Assembly: GCF_032062135.1 (NCBI RefSeq)
Contig: NC_092861.1
Coordinates: forward strand, 143,483,802 to 143,547,801
Direction: 5' to 3'
Length of the DNA stretch: 64,000 nucleotides
Source: Pyxicephalus adspersus
Taxonomy: Eukaryota > Chordata > Amphibia > Anura > Pyxicephalidae
In this document: positions 48,646 through 59,760 of the stretch, in pieces
How the letters are laid out: every line of letters begins with the position of its first letter
How positions within the stretch are numbered: position 1 is the first letter of the stretch
Translations under genes and position numbers: made by a program
Notes under the pieces: model-generated
What the model was told of the DNA's origin: nothing
Databases searched by the model: none
Seen by the model: the letters and a program-made list of their open reading frames with translations, nothing else

Positions 48646-49329
48646 NNNNNNNNNNNNNNNNNNNNNNNNNNNNNNNNNNNNNNNNNNNNNNNNNNNNNNN
48701 NNNNNNNNNNNNNNNNNNNNNNNNNNNNNNNNNNNNNNNNNNNNNNNNNNNNNNNNNNNNNNNNNNNNNNNNNNNNNNNNNNNNNNNNNNNNNNNNNNNN
48801 NNNNNNNNNNNNNNNNNNNNNNNNNNNNNNNNNNNNNNNNNNNNNNNNNNNNNNNNNNNNNNNNNNNNNNNNNNNNNNNNNNNNNNNNNNNNNNNNNNNN
48901 NNNNNNNNNNNNNNNNNNNNNNNNNNNNNNNNNNNNNNNNNNNNNNNNNNNNNNNNNNNNNNNNNNNNNNNNNNNNNNNNNNNNNNNNNNNNNNNNNNNN
49001 NNNNNNNNNNNNNNNNNNNNNNNNNNNNNNNNNNNNNNNNNNNNNNNNNNNNNNNNNNNNNNNNNNNNNNNNNNNNNNNNNNNNNNNNNNNNNNNNNNNN
49101 NNNNNNNNNNNNNNNNNNNNNNNNNNNNNNNNNNNNNNNNNNNNNNNNNNNNNNNNNNNNNNNNNNNNNNNNNNNNNNNNNNNNNNNNNNNNNNNNNNNN
49201 NNNNNNNNNNNNNNNNNNNNNNNNNNNNNNNNNNNNNNNNNNNNNNNNNNNNNNNNNNNNNNNNNNNNNNNNNNNNNNNNNNNNNNNNNNNNNNNNNNNN
49301 NNNNNNNNNNNNNNNNNNNNNNNNNNNNN
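48646..49329. other. Assembly gap (684 Ns)
   Basis: Run of Ns ending exactly where a tandem array begins; the missing sequence is probably more of that array. The long open frame across it is an artefact. Confidence 1.
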
Positions 49330-49574
49330 CTCTGTATTATTGGGGTATATGTAATATCTGTTATCAGAGATTATTACCCTCTGTATTATTGGGGTATATG
49401 TGATATCTGTTATCAGAGATTATTTCCCTCTGTATTATTGGGGTATATGTGATATCTGTTATCAGAGATTATTTCCCTCTGTATTAATGGGGTATATGTG
49501 ATATCTGTTATCAGAGATTATTTCCCTCTGTATTAATGGGGTATATGTGATATCTGTTATCAGAGATTACTTTG
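49330..49574. repeat. 49-bp tandem repeat, five copies
   Basis: The unit starts CTCTGTATTATTGGGGTATA and continues TGTGATATCTGTTATCAGAG then ATTATTTCC. The five copies differ at only a few sites, so the array is young. It is truncated on the left by the N gap. Confidence 0.95.
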
Positions 49575-52139
49575 GGAAATCCCTACTGTCAGTGTATCAG
49601 CATACAAACACAAATTTATATTGTCTCTGCCCTTTCAGTTATCTTTGCTGATCTGCACCCTCTGTCTAGTTACATCTAGCATAGGTTAGGCATCCGATGG
49701 CCCATAGGTAGCAGAGGTCCGGTTGCATTGGTAAATAAGTGTGATTGCTATGGTCTAAGTGGTAGCGCAGAGAGATTGTTCCTGAACTCCAGAGACTTTG
49801 CCTGCTTCCCTGCAATCCAGGATCACAGCACACACAGTACAATTGCTGGTTGGACGATGTCCTTGCTGCTGTTTCCAGGATCATCTTATCAGGACATCTT
49901 TGCTACAATCAACTCCAGAGGCCTCTGCAACTCATCCTGACACTGATCATAACTGGAGGCATTTGTGGTTATAGACTGTATATATACCCGGGTATATATG
50001 TGCACAATTCTCCTCAGGACTCTGCTATGTGTACTCATTGATGTTTATTGGTTTTAAATATTGTTATTACTGTTTTGAGATATAAAGCTTACAAATACTC
50101 TAACCTGTGTGTTCATTTAGCTGCAATAGTTAATGTTGTATGCTGGGTGTAGTGGTTCCTCAGGTGCTGTTTTATATTACTAATATTAATTCTGGGTAAT
50201 GTCCCAGGAAGGGAGCCCCTCTGCTAACAGAGACCCTGTCCTGGGTGGAGGCCCTGCAACTTTATTAGTATCCTCACTCTTCCACATAGCGAAGGCCCAG
50301 GATCCTCTCTGTTATCTACAGGTTAGCGCCATAGCCTGGCTTGTGAGGGGCATTTACATGACCCCCCCCCCATAACAGGGCTACAGCTATATTTAGAAAG
50401 CAGTGAATTGTATATACACCAAACATTTACTAAAGAATTATTCACCAACAGAAAGAAAGCCCAGGAGCCAGCGAGAGGAAGGAGCTAAGCAGTGGCCCAA
50501 CAGGACTGGGTAGTAAGGCAGAGCAGGTAAAATAGAGGTAACGAGGTATAGGAGGGGAGTCCAGAGGAATTTCAATGGTTAGGATTGGTGGAAAAAGGAA
50601 AATGGGGGTGGAGAAAAGGTAATATAATTAGATATATTCATTATTATATAATAAGAAATAGGGTCAGAAGGTTGGGACAGCAGGTTACAAGTTTCCTGTC
50701 CTCCTCCCTGAAATTGGACTGGGATCTTGGGCAATGGTTTGGGGGTAGCATATTCAGTTCCTCGAGGGCAGGGTGTTGATAAGGTGATGGAATTGGTGGG
50801 CAGCCATCTTGGGCATGTGGTCTCCTAAGTTGTGACATTGTAACAGTAAGTTTTAAAATGAGTTGTGGGAGTAGTTGGACAGTCAATGATATCATTCCTG
50901 AACTGGTAGGTTTGCATCTAGGAACCAACAATATCAATAGGACAGCTATGAAGTTTTTGGTAGTTAAATGTGAAATGCCTTTGAGGACCTGAAACCTGTT
51001 TGGTTTATGCTGGGTAATGTGGGGTTATGTTTTGGTAAGTTTGGGAGATGGGATACAAGTATATGTGAAGCTTTTTATCTTACGTTATAAGAACAAGACT
51101 GAGTAAAAAACAGGCATCAGGTTCATTTTGTACCATACATCCAAGTTGTCTTTATTTTGGGTATTAGGGGGTTGATAAGAAGGGTGTGCTCGCTTGCAAG
51201 AAGGTCCTTACTACCTCATTCATGTTTACTACTTTATAAATTTGCCCCTTAAAATATCCTGCTCCTATTCCAGATTGCTATTGTATTACAGTCAACTAAA
51301 TTACGAAATTCAGCTTTTTATTTTTGTTTGTTTCATGTATGCAATTATTGGTAATCTCAGCATTCTTTAATGTTCAGTAAAGGAGTGCACTTTTGTTAGT
51401 TTGTTTTAAGGAGACACATAAATACTAACCTGCAGAAAGAATTGTGCCATAAAAACTTTTACAAGTCAGGGAATATACAGAATGCCAACCACAAGCTAAG
51501 AACACTTGGAAATTCACTTGGCCAGCCATTGATGGCATAATGGGAAACATGCCAGGCATATCATAGTGCCTATATGACATTATCTGTGGCAATGTACATT
51601 TTCAATTTTAAATACCTGGTTAGTGCTTTTTTTAATAAATACATTTTTGACTAGGGTCAGGCTCTCATTTGATCTCATTCAGTTTTAGATTTTAATGATC
51701 TCCTTGCATGTGGGGTGGGTGGGTCTGCTTGATGAAGTCCGTGCTGTGCAGATTTCTGTGCTTCATGTACCACCAGTCCAAAGATAACTTTTAAGGCAGC
51801 TTTAAATCTCACTGTAAGGAAGCTGACACTTGGTGTGTTTGGTAATTACTCCTATATAAAGGGTTGGGGGTTCAGAGATCATATTACTGGGAATAGAAAT
51901 AACTGGTTAAGCCTTACTTATGGCCATAGTTGTCTCAGTTCCTTTAACAGATATCTAAACCGCTATACAAAAAGAAACTAAAGTTTCCTTAAACTGGAAG
52001 AATCATATTAGGCATTACATTAGAAGCACTAGGATCTGATTAATGGTACACATGCCAACATGATTAATATGGCTTCCAATTGGCATTTGGTATCGCTACT
52101 AAGTTGAAATAATTGTTGCCTGTACTGGTCTTTAGCCAT

Positions 52140-52520
52140 TAAAAGAGACCATAGAAAGTGTCCGTTTGATTCTCGATTTCATACTGTGCCATACAATCAA
52201 TTCTTTTTAGTCAGACTGTCTCTAGATTTACTCGCGAGCCACAGTAAAATGAGGAAGCTTTCATTAATCTTTCAGATGCTTCGTATTAATGACAAGGCTC
52301 TTGCATGAACAATGTAACAGCAATTAAAAAGCCCATTAATCTGCATTACAGCTATTAAAGATGCATGTCATTAAAGGGTATGGAGTTTGATTCATTCTAG
52401 CACCCCCCAAAAAAATGAAGCAATTACACTCTGGCAATGCACTTTGTCATCAAATTAGGTTCTTGGTTTTGCAGCAAATGGCTCGGCAGTGTTCAGATCC
52501 CTCTGTTTTATTATTCATGA
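52140..52520. promoter_or_regulatory. Candidate enhancer-like TAAT-rich block beside a usherin exon
   Basis: Dense homeodomain-type cores (CATTAATC, GTATTAATGAC, CCCATTAATCTGCATTAC, ATGCATGTCATTAAAGG, TTATTCATGA) in sequence of even complexity with no repeat hallmarks. It ends about 40 bp from the donor side of exon 52559-52672. This texture is typical of vertebrate conserved non-coding elements (general knowledge); conservation itself is not shown here. Confidence 0.3.
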
Positions 52521-52558
52521 CTGAGATGGAGAAGTCAAGACCTCTGGAATTGCTTTAC

Positions 52559-52672
52559 CTTCTTCCAGAGTGGTGACGTTCACAACATGGGAGATCACGC
52601 TGCAGCCGGCTAAAGTGCATGCGGATAATGTTACTGCATACTTTGTAAAGGGCAGCAAGCCTGTCAGGGTGC
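52559..52672 (-). CDS. ush2a: usherin exon (first in window): C-terminal half of an FN3 domain
   Basis: 114-bp exon. On the minus strand it is preceded by a polypyrimidine acceptor (cttttcag) and followed by donor gtaaag. It enters and leaves in phase 1 and gives 37 whole codons with no stop. The peptide begins TLTGLLPFTKYAV and continues through LSACTLAGCS to NVTTLEE. This matches the E-F-G strands of a usherin FN3 domain: 'L.PFT.Y' before the F strand, then the usherin-typical ACTxxGC cysteine pair. NVT is a potential N-glycosylation sequon. The last G joins CC of the next exon to make Ala, so the next domain starts APEDLQAP directly. Usherin is a large basement-membrane and stereocilia/photoreceptor protein; these repeats are extracellular. 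The 5' half of this domain is on an exon beyond the window's right edge; I found no candidate for it between 52.7 and 64 kb. Confidence 0.9.
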
Positions 52673-52822
52673 CTGAAAAGAAAGAAGATCAATGAGATCA
52701 GGCCAATGAACAGAATTTCTTAAGAGCATACATCTACCTGGTTGAACCTGAGAGCCACCGGTGTTCATGATCGGGCATCATTTATTGGACCACATGACCC
52801 CATGTAATGCTATACCTTAAAG

Positions 52823-53096
52823 CAGTGTTTCGTGACCTTTTTACTATGGGGGAACTCCTTGAAAAAACTTTCAGGTCTTGAGGGAATCCCTGATATAATA
52901 ACTATATCCACAGCTCACAGTACGTTAGTGTGGTGGCCAATTGAAAGAATGCCTCCTACATTACTGACCATTGGGAAGGCTGCCATCCTTACACATAGCC
53001 AAAAAGATCATTGGTGTCAGTTAAACTGACCTGGGAGGTCCAAATTGCTCATTGCTCACAGAACCCCTACCAGGGGACTCCGGTTGAGAAACACTG
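52823..53096. mobile_element. hAT-like MITE, copy 2, with 8-bp target duplication
   Basis: Starts CAGTGTTTCGTGACC and ends GGTTGAGAAACACTG, inverted repeats of about 15 bp. Flanks are CCTTAAAG on the left and CCCTAAAG on the right, a 7/8 match and the length expected for hAT transposons. About 274 bp, non-coding. Open frames inside are incidental. Confidence 0.88.
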
Positions 53097-54480
53097 CCCT
53101 AAAGTGTACAATAATCAAATAATATATTCCTGGTTCAACACAAATAAAGTCAACAGTACACAAATGGTCCATGGTTTTACTTTTAGTCCAGAATTTGATT
53201 TTTCCATACAGCCAACGCCACCTCCATCAACACAGCCTTGATTTGATTGAGTTTTTATATTTAAATTACCAATAGTACATACATAGATATTAATATAACA
53301 TTGAGGGTTTGTTCATAAGATTGTCAGGCAAGGTAACACCTAAAAAAAGTGTAGTATGAGTGACAACAGAGAATGATGTCATTACCGTGCAGGTTCTTGG
53401 CTTGTTATTTTAAGACATACTTGGTAGTAGAGGGCTACATTAATCCAGACTTGTTCTGGAAGACTTTTCCTAGCTCATTCAAGCCACCTCTTCATTTTTA
53501 ATGATGGTCAGGAAAATACCCCAGCATTTAAATCAACAGTAGGTGAAACAGTCATATAATCCATTCACTATAAATTGTGAAAAGGCAGGCATGGATAGTC
53601 CGATGTAGATCATCTCCCTGCAATACCCCTTTGTGATCCTATTAATTTCAGCTTACCACACCTGTTTCTAAGATTGCAATGGAAGGCCTGTGCCTCTCCT
53701 ATACATCCTTACAATCTTGATGGATGAATGAATCACCAATCCTCGTTGAGTACCAAAGCTTTTACAAATCGTTTATGTACATCAATATAGGGAATATACC
53801 CAAATCCTCTTTAAGGCTTAAGGAGCACTAACCTGAACATGGTTTTCAACCTTCACCTTGCCACATTTATCATCATGCATGTTTGTGTCTTTTATGATCT
53901 CCCATGGACCGTAAAGTACTTACAAAAGGTATCCCTGAGGAAGCTTAATGGTGGCGAAACGTGTCGGATTTTTGCACAAACTCTATACAGTCGGGACACA
54001 CATTTATTTGTTTGATGACATAGAAGTACTGTGGCTAGTATGTAATATCTAGGTCCTGTGAAGCGTTAACAAGACCAAGGTAAAATACCTGATTGCATTA
54101 TGTAAATGTTTTTCTTTGATACTATGTAACAAATACACGTATATATTATTTTATACAATCCCTGAGCCATGAACCTCATTCTTTTTCCTATTTTATACAT
54201 TATATATGATTGCTTAAAGAGGTGGCTCGACATATAAAGTTACTAGTGAAGAGAGGGGAACACCCTTAATGAACCTCCATACTCTGTTTATTCATTGGAT
54301 TTAGTTAGATTGACAGGACATAAAATACATTTCCAGGTGCAAAGCCGAGTCCTCGGCTAGTTCTCCTGCATGATGCCCGGATACTTCACCACAAAAACCA
54401 AAGGTATTTTTAGTTCAGGTTCATCTGCTTTATGAAGTACTCAGTAACAGGCAAACCATATGACAGGTGTAACTAATACA

Positions 54481-54720
54481 GGTATGTCAGGGTAAGAAGT
54501 ATGTACTGAAGATTTGCAGGGGTCAGGTGTATGTAATGCACGGAGTTCATGGGTCAGGTGTATGTAATGCACAGAGTTCAGGGGTCAGGTGTATGTAATG
54601 CACAGAGCGCAGGGGTTTAGGAGTATGTAATGTACAGTATAGGGATCAGGAGAAAAAATTATGTTACATACTAGGGAACAAAGTGCAGAAGTCAGTAGTA
54701 TGTAACATACATTGTGCAAA
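54481..54720. repeat. ~31-bp minisatellite
   Basis: Unit GGTCAGGTGTATGTAATGCA then CAGAGTTCAGG. Three close copies at about 54520-54610 are flanked by decaying copies on both sides (TTTAGGAGTATGTAATGTAC; GTCAGTAGTATGTAACATAC). Confidence 0.85.
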
Positions 54721-55250
54721 GGAGTAGTATAAATCATACATTTTAAAATGATCAGGAGGTTAACAACAACCCCTATGATTAATTATGCCACTCACATCTA
54801 TCTACATGCATACAAATATCCACACCCACACCTGCAGCATCTTAAGTTTCCTATCCTCTGGGTTCCTTCAGTCCTCATGTTGCTGAATAGCGCGACCGCG
54901 TACGATTCCGGATCGCTAATATGAATGCGCGACCGATAATCCGATTCTGCTTGATGAATCAGGGGCTATGTATCTCTATGCAGGTAAGTTTTTGGTAATT
55001 AGCTGTGTAGCGTCCCAATGCGTTTCGCCTATGTAGGCTTCTTCAGGGGACATTTAAAGCCACCAAAGGTAGACCTTGAGAGATAACAAGGGATGCAAAT
55101 GGAGCAATTGAGGTCAAGTGGAGAATAGACGCATCAATTATATAGCTTATAGCAGAGTTAGGAATGACAAACACCAGATGGTGATACTGTAATGGACGTT
55201 GTTTGTAGCAAGAATTCACTGCATGTGTTGCTTTAAGAGCTGAGTTACAC

Positions 55251-55400
55251 AGCAAACCTAAAATGAATCTGGTCCAAGATTGAAAACATTTGCTAACAAA
55301 TAACTAATGATTTAATCTATTCCAGGTTTGCTGGATCACCCAGCTTCCCCGATGAAAGGGTAATCTCTTCAGCCTCAGAGAGCTTTAATAAATCTGGCCC
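55251..55400. mobile_element. Palindromic MITE, left arm truncated
   Basis: Starts within AGCAAACCTAAAATG and carries the loop and entire right arm, ending GAGAGCTTTAATAAATCTGG. Confidence 0.8.
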
Positions 55401-56177
55401 AGTGTCTGTCTCTTGGGTCCCCCTTAGCTTCTCCAGTGTCCATTTCCCACTGGATTCCAGATGTCCATTCTTTATTTTAAACTTTAGATTTGAAACAGGG
55501 TTACTTCAACTACATATAGTTACTAGAATACAACTAAAATAGTGGTCTAGCCTAGACCATGCCACCAATGTATATGGCAGCATAATATTGTGTATATATC
55601 TGTATCATATCACTACAGTCCTATGAAACAAAACAACCATCCCAGGAAATGGTTACAGAAAACATTACAGCAACAAGTAAACAGATCACGGCATCGTAAT
55701 GCGAACACGAGACAAGTTTCAAGACAAGCAAGCTAATAGCAGGAGAGTGATCAATTTAATGAGTAACACAAAAACAACAAAACAGCAAAAAAACAACATC
55801 TGTATGTGGTTGTCAGAGGTACGACGCTGTATCATGATTTATATGACATGAATCACTACACCTTAGACAGCCTAATGTATGAGATGCTAAATTGACTGTC
55901 ATGTTTAGACTGCATAAACACCATTAAGAGGGCCCTGCTTCCAAACACTCGCTATCATGTTGGAGAATTATGAACGCTCATGAGAATCATCTGGAGCTCT
56001 CACATATCCAAATTCCTACACTTTGCAAACAGGGTTTTAACTCTTTAAACAAACACTCCGGTCTAATAAAAATGATTGTTAAAGCTAACGAACAGGCAAA
56101 AACAACTTGCATACATATGAGGGGGCTGCTGAAAGACTTGTCCCAATTTTGTCCCAAACCCAACTTCTCACTATGTG

Positions 56178-56260
56178 CCTTTATTAAAGCTCTGGATCAC
56201 CCAGGTTCACTGATGAAAGGATATCTTCTCCAGCCTTGGAGAGGTTTAATTAATCAGGCC
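56178..56260. mobile_element. Palindromic MITE, internally deleted
   Basis: The left tip CCTTTATTAAAGCTCT joins directly to the right arm GGATCACCCAGGTTCACTGA and ends TTTAATTAATCAGGCC, so the whole loop is missing. Confidence 0.75.
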
Positions 56261-56514
56261 CTATAATATATTTGATTTCTATAGAAGCAATTAGTATTCT
56301 GCAGCATGGCCTTCAAAAAGGCAATTGGTCGGACAGCTGGACCCCTTAATGGTTTTGCTTTTGAGCCACACATAGATACAGCTCTGATTGTATTATCTAA
56401 ATAATGTTATATTTGTATTATAAAAATCTGTAGACAAATCTCTATGTAAAAAAAGAGTAAGACTTTTAGTCCTTTCCTGTTTTATTATGTTTTGTTCTCC
56501 AGGGATAGATCTAT

Positions 56515-56667
56515 GAGCTCTATTTATAAAACAGGGAATCTGACATTCCCTCAAACATTCCCTGGTGGGAATCAATTACTGCTATTGAAACACATGGACC
56601 TGGAAGATTCCCACCCAGGAATGTTTAAGGAAGTCTATTCTGATTCCTTGTTTCATAAATAGAGCCC
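56515..56667. mobile_element. Palindromic MITE, GGGCTCTATTTATAAA family, copy 2
   Basis: Starts GAGCTCTATTTATAAAACAG and ends TTTCATAAATAGAGCCC; opposite orientation to 5326-5475. It shares the internal CACATGGACCTGGAAGATTC (inverse GAATC.TTC.AGGTC.ATGTG in copy 1). Confidence 0.82.
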
Positions 56668-57059
56668 TATATGTTCTGGAGGCCATTGTACTGGAAGTAC
56701 AGTAAGAGGATATTCAAAGTTTTAAACAGTCCCCAAAACAAGAAGAGAATAACATCAAAAAAATGAAAATGTCTGGTTTTAGCAAACATTAACTTCTTTA
56801 AACTAGCCAGGGCAACTTATAACGATGAACATTTTAAACTAATAATATATTAAAATTATTGTTTTTTTCTAGGTTTAATTCTTCCTGTACTGTTATGTTG
56901 AAGACAGCTTCCATTTTCCAAGTCATTGTATTCTTCATGCTTTCTAGACTGGCTGGAAAAAAATGTTTGGTATGTAAAGCATATGCCAATCATGTATTTT
57001 CCTCTTTGCTGGGGGTTCATTTCTAAACTTCTTTTGCTGATTTTAGAGGTAACCCTAGG

Positions 57060-57830
57060 GCTTGTGTGGAGGAAGAAGGGGAGCTCATGAAGTGCTAAGC
57101 CTGTTAGTGGCACTGCCCAAGCAGCTTTGACTGGTCTTTATCTTTCTTTATGGAAATCTTTGGGGCCTTTAAAGTGAACATTCAAGCAACTATTAGTATT
57201 AAACTGCACTAAAATTGTTTTGCTGTGTTCCCATTCAGATGTCCTACACTCTGCATGACCAAATAGCCAATTAGCAGTTTTTTGGGGTGGGAGGAGAGCT
57301 GATTTTGTGCCCAATCTGGCTAGGTGGTGGCACTGTGTTGGTAATGATTATTCTTTCCCTGGCTTTTTGACAAGCTTTTAAGGGGCCATCCAAGCCACAA
57401 GCTTTATCCATATGTTTATATGTTCTCCAATTCAGATGCTACATGCTTTGCTTAGTCAAAAAGCCAATGAATGTATACAGATGAAACAAAACAAGCACAT
57501 GCACACAGGACACACCTGATAGTTGGGATGGGAGGACAGCAACCTGTATTTAGAGGGGCCGATGTCCTTGGTTAGCCTTTCTCTGACTTTATGGGCAATC
57601 TTAGGTGCTTTAAGGGGCCACTTAAACTCCTTTTAGCATGAGGCTTCACTTAAACTCTTTACTCCTTACACTCAATGCCCCACACTGTACTTGACTAAAT
57701 GACAAATACATATATACACAAGAAAAAAAAAACACACACATACAAAAAGTGGTGGTTGGGGTGGAAGAAGGGCTCCAACTGTGCTAAGTCTGGCCTGATA
57801 GTGGCACTGCTCGTAAGACCCTAATTGCCC
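57060..57830. repeat. Diverged ~235-bp tandem array, about 3-4 units
   Basis: Recurring anchors at about 57069, 57287, 57528 and 57759: a GGAGGA-G-G-AGCT start, a CTAAG-CTG-TAGTGGCACTG segment, a TTTTAAGGGGCCA-like segment, and a CAGATG-CTACA-CTTTGC-TGAC-AAA-GCCAAT segment. Similarity is perhaps two thirds by eye. No protein frame is shared by the units. Confidence 0.7.
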
Positions 57831-58411
57831 TATAATTTTTATGGACTACCTATACATTTCTTGTTCACTGGCTATTCTGATCTCTAACTCTTTTTGTTTT
57901 ATTTTTGCTTCAACTGAAGCTTAAAAAAGACGTCTTAACCACTCTGCTTTTTCTGGAAACTTGCAAGTTCTCTTTTTTGAGTCTTCTTCAATTCCTACTG
58001 GCAACAACACGAACATGAAAGAAGAAAGAATGTCACTGAAATTACTAAACAATCTGCAGTGTGGAAAATGACCCTTTTCACCTTGGAAATTCAGAGTAAG
58101 AAGAAGTGGCTTTCTACTGAAAAGTTTTACTAAATAAAAGCAGTCGCCCTCCTCCGTGTTCATGTGCAGTTCTGCCTGTGATGTCAGGAGAAGATTAGAA
58201 GAGAGGGTTCACCATGCAACATAGAAATATGGTTTCATCATTTTCAATTTCTGCCAACGTTCAGTTATTTGGAAAAAGCTCAATCTGGTATGAAAACTAA
58301 AATCATTTATAAATTTAAAGTGTATCAATAGCCAAGTCATCTAGGTTTAGTTTTTGACTACTGTCTGTAGTTTTTCTGGAAAGATTCACTCCCTATTTTT
58401 CCTGAGACACT

Positions 58412-58634
58412 GGCCCTGATTTATTTATACTCCACAAGGCTGAAGAGGATACACTTTCATCAGTGAAGCTGAGTGATCCAGTTAACTTGGGATGGATCTG
58501 GTCCAGGATTGAAAACATTTGCTAACAAATAGCTAATGAATTTTAGAAAATCTGTTCCAGGTTTGCTGGATCACCCAGCTTCACTGATGAGAGTGTATCC
58601 TCTCCAGCCTTGGAGAGGGTAAATAAATCAGGGT
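58412..58634. mobile_element. Palindromic MITE, full-length copy
   Basis: GGCCCTGATTTATTTATACT to GGGTAAATAAATCAGGGTCA, with both CACTTTCATCAGTGAAGCTG and CACCCAGCTTCACTGATGAG arms and the loop CATTTGCTAACAAATAGC. About 223 bp. Confidence 0.87.
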
Positions 58635-58796
58635 CACTAAGTCAATGGATCGTCCAAACAACTGAAGAATTGATCAAAGGTTGCTACTTTTTTCTCCATT
58701 TTGTTTCTGATCAACACTTTCATACCAGCACATGAAAGGACAATCAAGCCAATCAGCGATTGATCACCATGCCATAATTATTCCAAATTGTTAATG

Positions 58797-59195
58797 ACTT
58801 AAAGCAGGTCTATCACCAATTTTTTTTCATTATATAAAACGGTGGAACTCTGTCTTTTCCACTGAAGGAAGTGCAGAGCCTCCTGGGGCTTGGAACCCGA
58901 TCTCGGACATGTGCAGAAGCGGCCTTTCTCTGCAATGGAAAAAGAACTGATCTCACACATCCGCAGTGATTTCAGCACTCTTCTTTATTTACATGAGAAT
59001 GTGTCACCTGATCTCGCACCTATGCCTGGGAATCAGGTGATGTAGGCAAAAAATGAGAGATGACAAAAGAAGATGGCAGCGTCCCGTGCTTCCTCCACGC
59101 CAGAACAAAAGAAGAATCCAGGACTGCGCTGGGCTGAATCAAGCATCAGAGGTTCTGTGGAAGTAGCATTTTTTAATGAAAGTTCCACTTTAAAT
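58797..59195. repeat. Dispersed frog repeat (CAGGTGA...AGATGGC family)
   Basis: Same landmarks as 43830-44155: AATCAGGTGATGTAGGCAAA, AAGATGGCAGC, CTTCCTCCACGCCAGAAC, TTCTGTGGAAGTA, ending AAGTTCCACTTTAAAT. A 64-codon frame at 59073-59267 lies mostly inside it and is not a gene. Confidence 0.6.
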
Positions 59196-59459
59196 AGGGT
59201 ACTGGTGCCACTTTTAAAAGTGCTAATATGTGGTTATTGCGGCCACGTATCGCACCACATTGCGTAATGTAGTAATCATTGTATTTGAAGCAACACCATT
59301 TATCCAAGTTGTGACCTTTAGCAGCTATCACTTTCCAGGTACCACTACCTGCTGATTCTAAAGGGACAATCAGGCTTAATAAATGTGATGGATCCCTATC
59401 ATTCAGTGTTAGGATAAACTGGTGATCTTTTCAGCTCATTTTCACTTTAATAGTTATGA

Positions 59460-59760
59460 TGAGTGTGCAGTCCCCAGAGCACTAGATGGTAATTAACCTC
59501 CAGTACTCAATGATCGCGCGAACAGAAGGATTTCCAGGGCTGCATCATGCAGTCCTTGAAATACTCTGCGATCCCCAGGCACTAGAGGTTAATTACCCTC
59601 TAGTGGCCCAGGGATTGAAAACAGGGAGATTTACAGGGCTGAATGCAAGTCTGGGAATCTTCCTGTTTTATTTCCTCTTCCGATGGTTTCGCAAAATCGG
59701 TTGGCCGAACTTTGGCGGAACCATTGAAAGTTCAAGGAAATTTTTGCAAGAATCCCTACT
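59460..59760. mobile_element. Element related to the TAGGGATGAGC MITE, reverse orientation
   Basis: GTCCCCAGAGCACTAGATGG and GATCCCCAGGCACTAGAGGT are internal repeats like the CCCCGGGCACTACAGGT hairpin at 31.9 kb. The right end, inverted, reads TAGGGATTCTTGCAAAAAT. The 120-codon frame at 59486-59848 covers it and has no family signature. Confidence 0.5.

Larger units (their letters stand above)
46244..52558 (-). other. usherin intron, about 6.3 kb, with assembly gap
   Basis: Phase-1 intron between the exons at 52559 and 46082. It contains an LTR-like block (46490-47340), a possible conserved block (47930-48480), an N gap (48646-49329), a 49-bp tandem array (49330-49574), unclassified repeat-like sequence (49600-51080) and a TAAT-rich block next to the exon (52140-52520). 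Confidence 0.75.

Noticed and set aside
48483..49403. 306-codon frame through Ns
   Set aside because: Artefact of the 684-N gap joined to the 49-bp array.
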